From Spongospora subterranea f. sp. subterranea (lineage: Eukaryota; Endomyxa: Phytomyxea; Phytomyxea; Plasmodiophorida), in assembly GCA_049724395.1 (NCBI GenBank), contig JAUGWO010000085.1, positions 1 through 64,000 on the forward strand: a stretch of DNA of 64,000 bases. Reading direction: 5' to 3'. The notes under the pieces were generated by a model. It searched no databases. It saw nothing but the letters and a program-made list of their open reading frames with translations, and was not told the DNA's origin. Every line of letters starts with the position of its first letter. Position 1 is the first letter of the stretch. Below, piece by piece: positions 33,170 through 42,172 of this stretch. The translations under genes were made by a program, and so were the position numbers.

Positions 33170-34983
33170 ATGGCGCCATCCTGTTTAATCCTGATATCTT
33201 CATTCTCTATTGTATATGTGGTGATGAGCCAATCTAATCCAGGCAGATGTGGACCTGATTTTGACAACGCTCAATGCAGCCCTGATAATTGGTACCATAT
33301 CAACAGGTTCTCATGTTCTGTCTGATTGATCATCTGGGATTGTGTAGTTGCTCTGAGTATGGATATTGTGGCAATACTCCAGCTCATTGTAAACCTAGAC
33401 AATCAGCAGGGTCTGCAATATTACCAGTTCCAGGAGGACTTGCACCTCCAAGACTCGATGGTCGATGTGGCCCAGCATTTGACAGCGCAAGTTGCATCAT
33501 TGGGAATTGCTGCTCGAAATTCGGTCAGTGTGTGATCTGTGGTGCTACGAAATATGGGAAATGTCTCAAGACATTGTCGTCTTAGGATTCTGTGGTAATA
33601 CACCAGTTCACTGTGATTCTCAATCCATCTATCCGGTATTCAAAACTGCAACTCCATCAACGTCCCCTGTCACCAAACCCCCGGCACCGGGATCCAATCC
33701 GGTTCTGCCGCCCGCGACCAAATCAGCTGCAGCTTCACCGTCGCCCCAACAATCAACGGGTGCTCCTACAACAGCAGCACAACCATGTGGATTACAGCTG
33801 CCCTCATGTGCTCCTGGGAATTGCTGTTCCCAATGGGGATTCTGTGGTATGGTCCTCGTGGTCATGATCCCTAGTCTAAATGTCCATGATTGAGTCCCTG
33901 TTCCCCTACAGGTTCCAGCCCAGATCACTGCAATGATCGGTCGATATACCCTCTGGTTCCATTCCCAACTCCCCCGCCAACCATCAGGGGAGATGGCAGA
34001 TGTGGCAAGGATTACGATGGTGCTGCCTGCCCAACTGGTCAATGCTGCTCACAATTCTGTAAGAGCCCATGGCCAAACTGCCCTGTTATGCTCATCCCGG
34101 CCTGTTATAGCCTTTTGTGGTGTTGGTCCACAGTTTTGTACAAGCGCTCCTTCTATTTCCAGCTCGTCAATTCAGACGCTTTTCACAAGGTCAATGTTCG
34201 ACAGTCTGGTCAATACCAATCCATCTTGTGAAGGGCGTTCGATCTACACGTATGACGCCTTCATAAGGGCGGCCAGCTCCTTTCCCAAGTTCGGAAACGA
34301 GGGATCGCTTGATGCTCGCAAGCGTGATATTGCTGGATTCTTTGGCAATGCTATGCATGAATCACTGCAATTCTGCTACATCAACGAGCTCGCCCCAACG
34401 GTACGATCATCATATCGTGAATTAACGGATCATGATCTGATGTCTGGCCTTTACAGACCCCTGCAACATATTGCTCAGCGTCGCCGACTTGGCCATGCTA
34501 TCCAGGGGCGAATTACCATGGACGTGGGCCATTCCAATTGTCATGGGTAGTTAACCACTCATATCAATGCCAAAACCCAGATCCGGTTGACCTTTTGTTG
34601 GCAGAATTACAACTATATTCTGTTCGGTCAGACCTTGTCGCAAGCGCAAGCTAAGGCGATCTTCGAGACGCCTGATGCATTATCGGCGGATGGGGAGCTA
34701 TTGTTCCGAGCTGCGTTGTGGTTCTATATGACACCACAACCCCCTAAACAAGCAATGCACAGCGTTATGATTACAGATGTGCCACGATTCGGTGAGAGTA
34801 TCAACATCATTAACGGTACGATGATGGTCATTGGAGGCTGTGCGATATCTGATCATGATCGAACTTTTAGGCGGTTTAGAATGTAATGGCGGTAATCCAG
34901 CACAAGTACAATCCCGAATCACCAATTACCAACGCGTCTGTAAGCTTCTAGGAACTGATCCAGGAACAAGTCTCACTTGCTGA
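33170..34983 (+). CDS. Secreted chitinase: four hevein (CBM18) domains plus GH19
   Basis: A signal peptide (about residues 1-20, MAPSCLILISSFSIVYVV) is followed by four hevein-type chitin-binding domains, each with a CCSxxGxCG core, for example NCCSEYGYCGNTPAHC and QCCSQFSFCGVGPQFC. A Pro/Thr/Ser linker separates the second and third. The GH19 domain reads MFDSLVN, IYTYDAFIRAASSFPKFG, FFGNAMHES (catalytic Glu of the HET box), CYINE, NYHGRGPFQLSW, NYNYILFG and INIINGGLECNGG. It should cut beta-1,4-GlcNAc chains in chitin outside the cell or in the wall. About seven introns of 50-60 bases interrupt it; introns 2 and 4 sit at the same place in domains 2 and 4, a sign of domain duplication. All exon joins keep frame, so the gene looks functional. 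Confidence 0.94.
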
Positions 34984-35269
34984 GTAATTGTCATTATCAT
35001 CATATAATCCCAAACCTCAAATGCAGTTATCAACCACATTGTGTTATTTTCAAAGTCGCATTCTGTTTTATTTCAAAAGTCTTAATAAATGACAGAACTG
35101 CCAGCCAGTAATTGTAAATGCCTCGATCCCAATTGCAATTAGGTCAATTTCAGAATTGAGCTTGAACCAAAGTTTTACTCTGACTGAAGTACGACAACAA
35201 TATGATTATCAAACATTCCGATTCTATGCCGCTGATGGTAATACTGATCAACTGTTGGGCTCATTCGAA
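34984..35269. other. Non-coding spacer
   Basis: This is the 3' flank of the chitinase gene. Nothing else was recognised before the Gypsy scrap at 35270. Confidence 0.4.
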
Positions 35270-35400
35270 GTATGAAGGTCATAAATCTTGTCGCGTACAA
35301 GCTACGGTTGCCAAATATCTGTCGGATTCATGACGTGTTTCACACCTCTCAGTTAGACCCGTTTATTTCCGATAACACTGTTAAGATCGGTCTCGGGTAA
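35270..35400 (+). mobile_element. Ty3/Gypsy integrase C-terminal scrap
   Basis: The frame reads VINLVAYKLRLPNICRIHDV then FHTSQLDPFI, the conserved C-terminal Gypsy integrase box (AYKLxLPxxxxIHxVFHxSxLxP). Only this end survives, so it is a broken fossil. Its downstream LTR may lie in the following stretch, which has a TATA-like GTATATAAAAC near 35620. Confidence 0.75.
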
Positions 35401-35584
35401 AGTGCCGCGCGGACGGGATCGGGGCCAGGAGCGGGAACAGACCGGGGGACTAACCGGTTTACTCAAGTCGTTGCTAGTCTCGTTTCCGTTGCCATCGGTC
35501 CCCGGTCCGTTCCCGCGCTTCGTCCTCGCCCAGTCTCCTGACCCCTAGCCCGTCCTCGACTCCGCCCGCCCGAGACTGATCTTA
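35382..35584. repeat. GC-rich 200-base fold-back
   Basis: The outer arms are TAAGATCGGTCTCGGG on the left and CCCGAGACTGATCTTA on the right. Imperfect pairing continues inward for about 80 bases (for example GACGGG, CGGGAAC and GACCGGG blocks). It is much richer in G and C than its surroundings. It could be a fold-back/MITE-like insertion or a structured LTR segment of the adjacent Gypsy scrap. Confidence 0.65.
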
Positions 35585-36023
35585 TTGTGGATTTCACTAA
35601 AAGTGGACAGTCTGAGGAGTATATAAAACCCGGTCCGCAGTTTCCTTAAACATGGCTCACCACGGATTTTTTAATCAAGAACTACCATTAGAGCTGGTGG
35701 TTGGCCCGTTCCAGAATCGAGACATCTTTGGAGACGAATTTTGATCTTGTTTCATTAAAACACTCGTGGGAAATGTGTTATTTATTACATCACGATTGAT
35801 AATAGCGCACAACACGTCATAATCAAGTCATAACATGCATTGAATTCAATATCTGCAGCAGCAATGTTGTCGTCTAAATCTCCTTTGAAAACGGTATCTT
35901 TGCGGTTGTAGTTTTGGGATGGCCTCGGTCATTTGACAATGAATGACGTGGGAAGCATGAGTCAATTACAGTTGACGTTATCTGTTTATTCTACTCTGCA
36001 TGTCATAAGTCATTCATCGCCAA
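35585..36023. other. Non-coding, upstream of the unknown ORF
   Basis: A TATA-like GTATATAAAAC lies near 35620. Related short motifs (GAATGAC/GTCATTC) lie in opposite orientation near 35940 and 36008. No gene was seen. Confidence 0.4.
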
Positions 36024-36884
36024 ATGGACGAGACCGTCCCCGACAATTTGACCGCATCCTTGACCGTTTTCAAGGGAGATGATACTGTCAGCAGACGGCA
36101 CCATCATGCTGCTGCAGAAACTGATAGTATTCAATGGACTCTGTCACTTGGATTTTGCGTTCTGCACGCCATCATTGTTCGCCACTTACGAACACAGCTT
36201 CCTAGGTCGAGTGTTCCTGATGAAATCAAACTGAAAATCAAACCTGCTGTCCAAGCACCCCAAAGCAGGTTCATCGACCTTTCTGAAGACAATTTCGACG
36301 TGACTGTTCGACGCGTATATGCACAATCAGTGATTCGTCAGCGATTGTCGCCCGAAAACGTCCTGATTCCACTGGTCGTTTTTATTTCCGAACAGGCGTC
36401 TGTAAGAAATTCGGGATCAACAAACCCTTCTGGTTTGCGAAGGGCGACCATAGGCAGGGTCCGTCTGGCAACAGAAGAAATCGTTGCTGCCATCCAGGCA
36501 AACCCTCCCAGTCTTCCTGATCGAGCCGTAATTGGCGAGATAGCGACGAATATTTGGTCGAGGACCAGGGCGCGAGCTGTCAATCCTGAACCAGTCGAGC
36601 AATTGCCGGCCAGCAACACATTCCGGCAGGCGATGCGATTGGACTACCTCAGAAGTTCACTTGAAAATCAGGATGCGGACGAATTCGCCGAAATCGTGTT
36701 GCGGGTCAATAGGACTGAACTTGTCACTGTGGAGGTGAATATCGCAAGCCTTCGATCCGCCCTGGGTTTGCCACCATATCCGTTGTTCGGAAACGATATA
36801 TTTCATTCCGACGAACCCGTTCCGGCAGTTGTTGGACAAGACCTTAACGACGTCGATCATGTCCTATCGGACGACGAAAATTAA
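36024..36884 (+). CDS. Unknown 286-residue protein, partner of a DDE transposase gene
   Basis: An intact single-exon frame with an ATG start. No domain was recognised. The middle is rich in Arg, Val and Ile with predicted helices (for example VTVRRVYAQSVIRQRLS and RATIGRVRLATEEIVAAI), and the tail is acidic (DLNDVDHVLSDDEN). No signal peptide is evident; the LSLGFCVLHAIIV stretch near residue 40 is only weakly hydrophobic. It converges on the DDE transposase gene, and the two stop codons overlap in the same TTAA. Being intact next to an intact transposase suggests it is the second gene of a DNA transposon, perhaps DNA-binding or regulatory. That is inference; a host gene beside an insertion is the alternative. 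Confidence 0.6.
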   Translation: MDETVPDNLTASLTVFKGDDTVSRRHHHAAAETDSIQWTLSLGFCVLHAIIVRHLRTQLPRSSVPDEIKLKIKPAVQAPQSRFIDLSEDNFDVTVRRVYAQSVIRQRLSPENVLIPLVVFISEQASVRNSGSTNPSGLRRATIGRVRLATEEIVAAIQANPPSLPDRAVIGEIATNIWSRTRARAVNPEPVEQLPASNTFRQAMRLDYLRSSLENQDADEFAEIVLRVNRTELVTVEVNIASLRSALGLPPYPLFGNDIFHSDEPVPAVVGQDLNDVDHVLSDDEN

Positions 36885-37885
36885 AGATAGACCCCAAACA
36901 TTTCTTTATTTAGCTCAGTGTGACCGTACCCACAGGAATTGTAAAAATTATGACCAATATGTCTTAGATTCTTCGTACACATTGGCATAGCCACTTTTAG
37001 AACAGCCTCAGGGCAAACCCTGAACGTCAGATCAGAATGTTTCTTGAGCCACTGCTTTAAAAGTGCAAAACCTTGCTCAATAGGGTTCAACTGTGGCGAA
37101 TAAGGAGGCAGGAACATGAGTTTCGCTCCTGATCTGTGTATGACCTGTTCCAATTCCCGATACATATGGATCTGTGCATTATCTAAGATAACAATGCTCC
37201 TTGGAAGTGGCCACGGATTCAACTTCGGAGCGACGATTTCCAGGAAAGCATCATGGAACTTCTGGCGAGTGAACGTCCCTTCGGTGCATTTCCAAGAGAA
37301 ACATCCCTTTGCATCGAACGCGGCGAAAACAGAGACTCTGTTCCCTCGTTGAAACGGTTGGCGTACCAGAGCTGGCGTGTTGATCCTAGACCATCCATGA
37401 TGACGCAAACAGTCGCGACCGTCTTTGCTCGTTTCGTCCAGGAAAACTAGTTGCTCAGGATATGAATAGATTCGCGAAAGCTTTTGATATAATTCTCTGA
37501 GCTGTTCAGGAACGCTCTCGCGAGCGCGCTTTTCCAGGATTTTTCTGGACCCTTTAAGATCATGACGAAGGGCCCGGCAAATTGTCGCAGACGATATATT
37601 CGTCAGTTCGGGAAATCTGAGAGCCAGCTCCTCTTGGAGTTCTTCAATATAGAAACAGGGATTGTTTACGATGAAGGTGTGCACATAGTCGTAAACCTCG
37701 GTGGGCCATCTGGCAGACCTTTGTCGAACAGCGTCATTAACGACATTACCAGTCCTTTCAAACAGGGCAATCCAACGTTTGATGCTAGTTTTCCCAACAC
37801 CAAGAAGAACGGAGACGTTCTCTATTGATGTAGAATAAACGTAATGCAGAACAATGCATCGCCAACGTAGATCTCGACTCCACAT
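36881..37885 (-). CDS. IS630/Tc1-mariner-type DDE transposase, intact
   Basis: Starting from the ATG at 37885 the protein has about 334 residues. The frame is open further upstream, but without an ATG. The N-terminal helix-turn-helix region reads YVYSTSIENVSVLLGVGKTS followed by IKRWIALFERTG. The catalytic residues are visible: VFLDETSKDGR (first Asp), IVILDNAQIHMY (second Asp) and LPPYSPQLNPIEQ (Glu), with 34 residues between the second Asp and the Glu (D34E). The product would cut and paste its own element. Terminal inverted repeats could not be found within about 300 bases on either side. The gene converges on the unknown ORF at 36024-36884 and shares the TTAA that holds both stops. No break is seen, unlike most transposases in this window. 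Confidence 0.9.
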   Translation of the reverse strand: MWSRDLRWRCIVLHYVYSTSIENVSVLLGVGKTSIKRWIALFERTGNVVNDAVRQRSARWPTEVYDYVHTFIVNNPCFYIEELQEELALRFPELTNISSATICRALRHDLKGSRKILEKRARESVPEQLRELYQKLSRIYSYPEQLVFLDETSKDGRDCLRHHGWSRINTPALVRQPFQRGNRVSVFAAFDAKGCFSWKCTEGTFTRQKFHDAFLEIVAPKLNPWPLPRSIVILDNAQIHMYRELEQVIHRSGAKLMFLPPYSPQLNPIEQGFALLKQWLKKHSDLTFRVCPEAVLKVAMPMCTKNLRHIGHNFYNSCGYGHTELNKEMFGVYL

Positions 37886-37939
37886 CCGTAATACCAATCT
37901 GATCAACCGCCCCGCAGTATTTCTACCGGGTAGGACCAA

Positions 37940-39079
37940 AGGATTAGTGCAGGTTTTGGGCTAGTTGAACTAGTCCAATCAGAGGGGAAATAGTAAAACA
38001 TTGCAGGCCTGCACGTAATAGGCCGCTCTTTATTCAGAGAAGCAATGTTTTAACCAATTTTGGCAGTCAAACTGTCAAACTAAAAACCACCTCCGGTCAA
38101 ACTAAAACCTTGCTCGGAATTTGGTGACCCCCCTCGGACTTTTTTAAAACCACGCTCATTTAGCACTGGGAGCCCAAAATATATGAAACCCACAATAACA
38201 GATCGTTCTATTGTTTTTCTGCGTCCGCGGGTCGAGAACCACATACCGTATCCTCATTGCGTAACTGGTTTAGAACACATGATGATGATGGTTTACCTGA
38301 AACAGTTATGAGCATGTAAAATGGGATTGGGTGTCATATGCAGTTTTGCGTGATATGGCTCCCAGCTACGATAATCAGTGAAACGGGAAACAGATTCATG
38401 TTTGATGAGCATATTTCACTGAAATACTCTTGAGTTCACTTCGCCGATTGGTATGTCAGCACGGGGCAGCTCCTGATCCCTTTTAATTTCACGGTAAAGC
38501 AGTAACCAGGAGGGCAGATTTCCAGTAGAAATGTCAACATCTGACGCATTCGCCAACTTACTCCTCATAGTAACAGATCATGAGAAGCTGAGGAAAACTA
38601 CCGAATTCTGTAGAACGCCATGGAAAAAAATAATGATAGAACCCTTTTTTTCGACTACCAGCGTTCTTTGCGAACGGATTACATTGTTATGACATTGCAG
38701 AGATCATGTCCTTCCGGTGGACATCCTTTAAGATTATGACACACAGAGAGAGAGACGGATAACTGTGGCGGTATCGGAAAAGGCAGAGAGATATTATGAT
38801 AACACATGGCGGGGGGGGGGCTGCTCATCGCCATCTGTTAAGACTGTTGAAAGAGTGGGGACGTGATTATGATACCGCATGACGAGGCTCACCTTAATCG
38901 GTTAGTGTCCCACACAGGTTGGTTTACGATACAGCATGACGGGAGCCTGTGCTGAGCCTTGGGACCCCTTCCAGTGTTGACGTGACGATGGTCTGACTCT
39001 GTGACGATATCTAGAGCAGGTAGTCACACATTTAAGGCGAATTTCCGCAATACCAATATGAGGTAATCTAGAAATCGTC
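37940..39079. other. Non-coding stretch
   Basis: A near-palindrome GGCTAGTTGAACTAGTCC lies near 37960. A GA-rich tract sits near 38745 and an 11-base G run near 38812. No gene or RNA was recognised. The right end precedes the NAA80-ACTMAP gene. Confidence 0.4.
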
Positions 39080-40450
39080 ATGATTGATGGAGGAGAAGGA
39101 GGAGGCAACAGTATTGGGCTAGGTCCTCAACCTCCAACTCATACCCGGCCTCAGATCGTCTCGTTGCTAGATATAGCACCTCAGGATGTACCGGCCGTTG
39201 TATCCGCCGTGACATCAATCGTATCTTTGCAGTGGCCTCAAAAAGCTACGCTCCTGCATATACTGCCTTTAGTGCACGATCCAGATGCAATGTGTCTTAT
39301 CATGCTCCTATCATCAAAGGTTATCGGGTTTGCTAAGCTAATACGTGTCCAACGATCTCATCGGAATCTGGTTGGATTCCTGGCATGCCTGATAATTGAT
39401 AAGGATCACCGTCATCAAGGTTTCGGTGCCTATTTTCTGGATGACGTCGAGCGTCGTGCTGCAGAGTCGATGTATAGCCGCATTTATTTATCAGCTGAAT
39501 TATCACCAATATTTTTCTCTGTGTCTGGGTATACACCATGCCCTTTAGTTCGTGACATTTTACATTCTCGGATAGTTACCTCAAGCATGCAACACTATCT
39601 CGCTCAAGCATCATCTAAAGTAGAATTGGGTGAGAAGCAATCCTGGGCGACCAAAGCGTTAATTGAAGAAAGGCCCATCGTTAATAGCAATTATGATTGG
39701 TGGTGGTCGCGCTTGCCATTTCATCTGAATGCATCCACAAGTTATTTGATGTTTGTCCATTATCTGCCATGGAGTTCGCAAATTGGTCCCTCATGTGGTC
39801 TATCTGCCCTACGTATGTCCTGCCTAGCATCATGTGCAAGGTTTCACGGTTCTGTCGTTGATGGAAAGTATAATGCCATGAAGGTGCAGGAAACTACAGA
39901 TTTCATTGCAAAATGCGCACCCTTCCAATCGATAAAAAGCGGAATCGAGACATTCGATATTTTCGAAGATCCGCCAAATATCAATCGGCGAATTTCGTTG
40001 CTCCAGACAGCGATTAAACTCAAATTCACCTGGATCGGAGAAATGTTCAACGCTTTGCATCTGGCATGTTTGGCGAAAAGTTACTGTGGTCTCAACGTTC
40101 AAGTGCATAAGGGAACATTCACCAAACGAGATATCCTTAACCACATAATTAACCGGAAAAACATCATCTTAGCGTACGACAGAGGACCGAACCATCAACC
40201 AATTCTGAATGGTGGAAACTCTGCACATTGGGCGATTATCACCGGAATCTTAATCAATATGGACACGAACCACATAGATGTCATCCTGCAGCATGGTTTG
40301 AGCCATTATCCATTGGTTGTTAAAGCTGATCTACTATTGGAATCAAACAAACAGTTGACCGGTCCAATATCAAGCGCGTCCTGTTACCGGATTGGATCAG
40401 AGGGCATTCAGCTTGCACAATATTTCTTGGTAATGGATGCAGTTGCCTGA
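39080..40450 (+). CDS. NAA80-like actin N-acetyltransferase fused to ACTMAP-like actin protease
   Basis: A single exon of 456 codons joins two enzymes. Residues about 45-165 form a GNAT acetyltransferase resembling NAA80: LQWPQKATLLHIL, MCLIMLLSSKVIGFAKLIRV, the acetyl-CoA loop RHQGFGA and VSGYTP where NAA80 has HLGYQ. Residues about 225-455 resemble ACTMAP (C19orf54): IGPSCGL with the likely catalytic Cys, WIGEMFNALHLACLAKS, IILAYDRGPNHQP and NSAHWAIITGIL with the likely catalytic His. In animals ACTMAP removes the acetylated first residue of actin and NAA80 then acetylates the exposed acidic residue. One chain holding both would couple the two steps in the cytosol. Family assignments rest on motif order recalled from human proteins. 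There is no stop, intron or frame change between the halves. The neighbouring HPRT gene converges on it, 169 bases between stops. Confidence 0.85.
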   Translation: MIDGGEGGGNSIGLGPQPPTHTRPQIVSLLDIAPQDVPAVVSAVTSIVSLQWPQKATLLHILPLVHDPDAMCLIMLLSSKVIGFAKLIRVQRSHRNLVGFLACLIIDKDHRHQGFGAYFLDDVERRAAESMYSRIYLSAELSPIFFSVSGYTPCPLVRDILHSRIVTSSMQHYLAQASSKVELGEKQSWATKALIEERPIVNSNYDWWWSRLPFHLNASTSYLMFVHYLPWSSQIGPSCGLSALRMSCLASCARFHGSVVDGKYNAMKVQETTDFIAKCAPFQSIKSGIETFDIFEDPPNINRRISLLQTAIKLKFTWIGEMFNALHLACLAKSYCGLNVQVHKGTFTKRDILNHIINRKNIILAYDRGPNHQPILNGGNSAHWAIITGILINMDTNHIDVILQHGLSHYPLVVKADLLLESNKQLTGPISSASCYRIGSEGIQLAQYFLVMDAVA

Positions 40451-40619
40451 TAGCGCATCACCACATGCATTTTCGATCATGAAATTCGATAGATTTCAAA
40501 CCAAAGATATCTTCCCGTCGCACGAGAAGACGAAACTGGCAATAGGTGATGAAATTGCACCAGCAGCTTTGACTACTGCATTCATCTTGTAGAGCGGGTG
40601 TTCAATTTTTGGGAAATAT

Positions 40620-41482
40620 TTATTGGGGCAGTGCATTAGGATTAAGAACTCCAATGAAGGGAAGACATCGATATTCCCGATCGAGGTCCCTAATGTGATG
40701 CAGTCAGGATTCGTTTTCTATTCGAGATTACTACACATTGCTTACATTCCATATCCTACTACAAATTCATCTGGGCATTCCCAGCCTATATAATCAACAT
40801 TAACATCCGAGACGCGTTTCACCTGAGTTTCAATCAATATCCATAATATAAACAAGGGTGTGTTGAGGCACCTTCTTATCAAGTAGGCATGCAATCCGAA
40901 TAGATTTGGCCTTTTTATGTGCCAGATGATTCTGAAGCCACAACAAAGTGGCCCCGGTATCAATCAAATCTTCAATGATGAGAACATGTCGACCTTCTGT
41001 ATCAATAGAGATGTCTTTCTTGAGCAATACCTAGGCAGGAGATGTTACTATCGACAATGGGGATGCTTTGAAAATACTACATTGCCTGTGCTGTTGGTAC
41101 CATGGTATGAAGATAACGCCATAAAATCCAGTTCATATGCGATCGTCAAATGGCGAAGTAAATCAGAAGCAAATAATACTGCCCCATTGAGTAGACCGAT
41201 GGCAATAATTTTCTCGCCGACATAATCTAACAGATTTCAAACAAAGAACCTGTCTTATACAAAAATATTGCACAGACCTTGGCTGATCTGAATTGCCATC
41301 TGTTTGACTCGTGACTGGATTTCAGCTCCAGTCCAAAGAACCTTGTCAAGGTTTCTAGACCATTCGGGAGGACATGGTTCTATGCTTTTCCAATGATAAG
41401 TATTTCCATGGCATGCATCAGTAGATGACCTACAGCTGTAGCTTTTCCTCTGGTGATAATTCGGAAGTATCGGTACCGTCAT
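40620..41482 (-). CDS. HPRT1: Hypoxanthine-guanine phosphoribosyltransferase
   Basis: This cytosolic purine-salvage enzyme joins hypoxanthine or guanine to PRPP. The exons read LDKVLWTGAEIQSRVKQMAI, YVGEKIIAIGLLNGAVLFAS then ELDFMALSSYHGTNSTG (the flexible SSY loop), VLIIEDLIDTGATL (PRPP-binding motif with the paired acidic residues), KSIRIACLLDKK, VDYIGWECPDEFVVGYGM and a last exon DLDREYRCLPFIGVLNP. Four introns of about 50-60 bases are inferred, and all joins keep frame. The ATG at 41482 gives an N-terminal extension of about 40 residues whose start is less certain. It is divergent from IFT57 with a 690-base spacer. Confidence 0.92.
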
Positions 41483-42172
41483 CGGGTATCGGTACCAAGA
41501 GAGGTAGTCTGCATTTTAGAATATTGGAGAAATCGTGCAAAGCTGAAAAAAACACTTTATCGACGGCAAGGCGCTGTGGTTGCCTGGGCGTTGACTGCTG
41601 CATTTACAGAAATTGCACAAGCGATTATTATCTGCCGAGAAAGCAGGGAAACGGCCGATGCTGATCCAAATGAAACGCCGAAGATGTGCGTTGGTGTGAC
41701 GTCGTTCGGAGATCCGGAAGGGGGGAGGCAGCCCGGGTTGACTGCACTCTGGCCACTGCCTCCAATGGGCTCTACCCAACGTCCTCTGCGAAGGAACCTC
41801 ACCCTAAACACTCTTATCCCCGTTACTCTATCCAGTCACTACAGTAACAACTATGTAACGTCCTGCCAATGATACCACTCTGTCACTTTTCGTTTTCTAT
41901 TATCGTTAGCGACTCTGTTTAGTTACCACTCTGGGCATTAACGTTTTCTGCCATTGTAATGGCCCTGTTTATGAATACAAAAAATTAATTTCCTGGATAA
42001 AACCCAAATCTCGTGGCGATATTTCCCAGCAATCAACGAATAAGTACATGAATTTGGGTGAGGAATATACCGAGAGTCACAGGAGATGGGCTGGGGATAA
42101 ATCAACTAGCTGTGATCGAGACAGGATCAGGGGCAGCCAACCAGGGAGACAGACGAGGGGATATGAGCAGCG
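41483..42172. promoter_or_regulatory. Divergent spacer between HPRT and IFT57
   Basis: This 690-base interval separates two divergent genes and should hold both promoters. A 139-codon open frame overlapping it (41453-41872, plus strand) lacks an ATG and any motif and was not accepted. No TATA-like element can be pointed to with confidence. Confidence 0.4.

Noticed and set aside
35940-36020. Possible terminal inverted repeat of the IS630-like element
   Set aside because: Short GAATGAC/GTCATTC matches face each other on the same side, and no counterpart was found beyond 37,940, so they do not define element ends.
41453-41872. 139-codon plus-strand frame between HPRT and IFT57
   Set aside because: It has no ATG start, overlaps the HPRT first exon in antisense and shows no motif.
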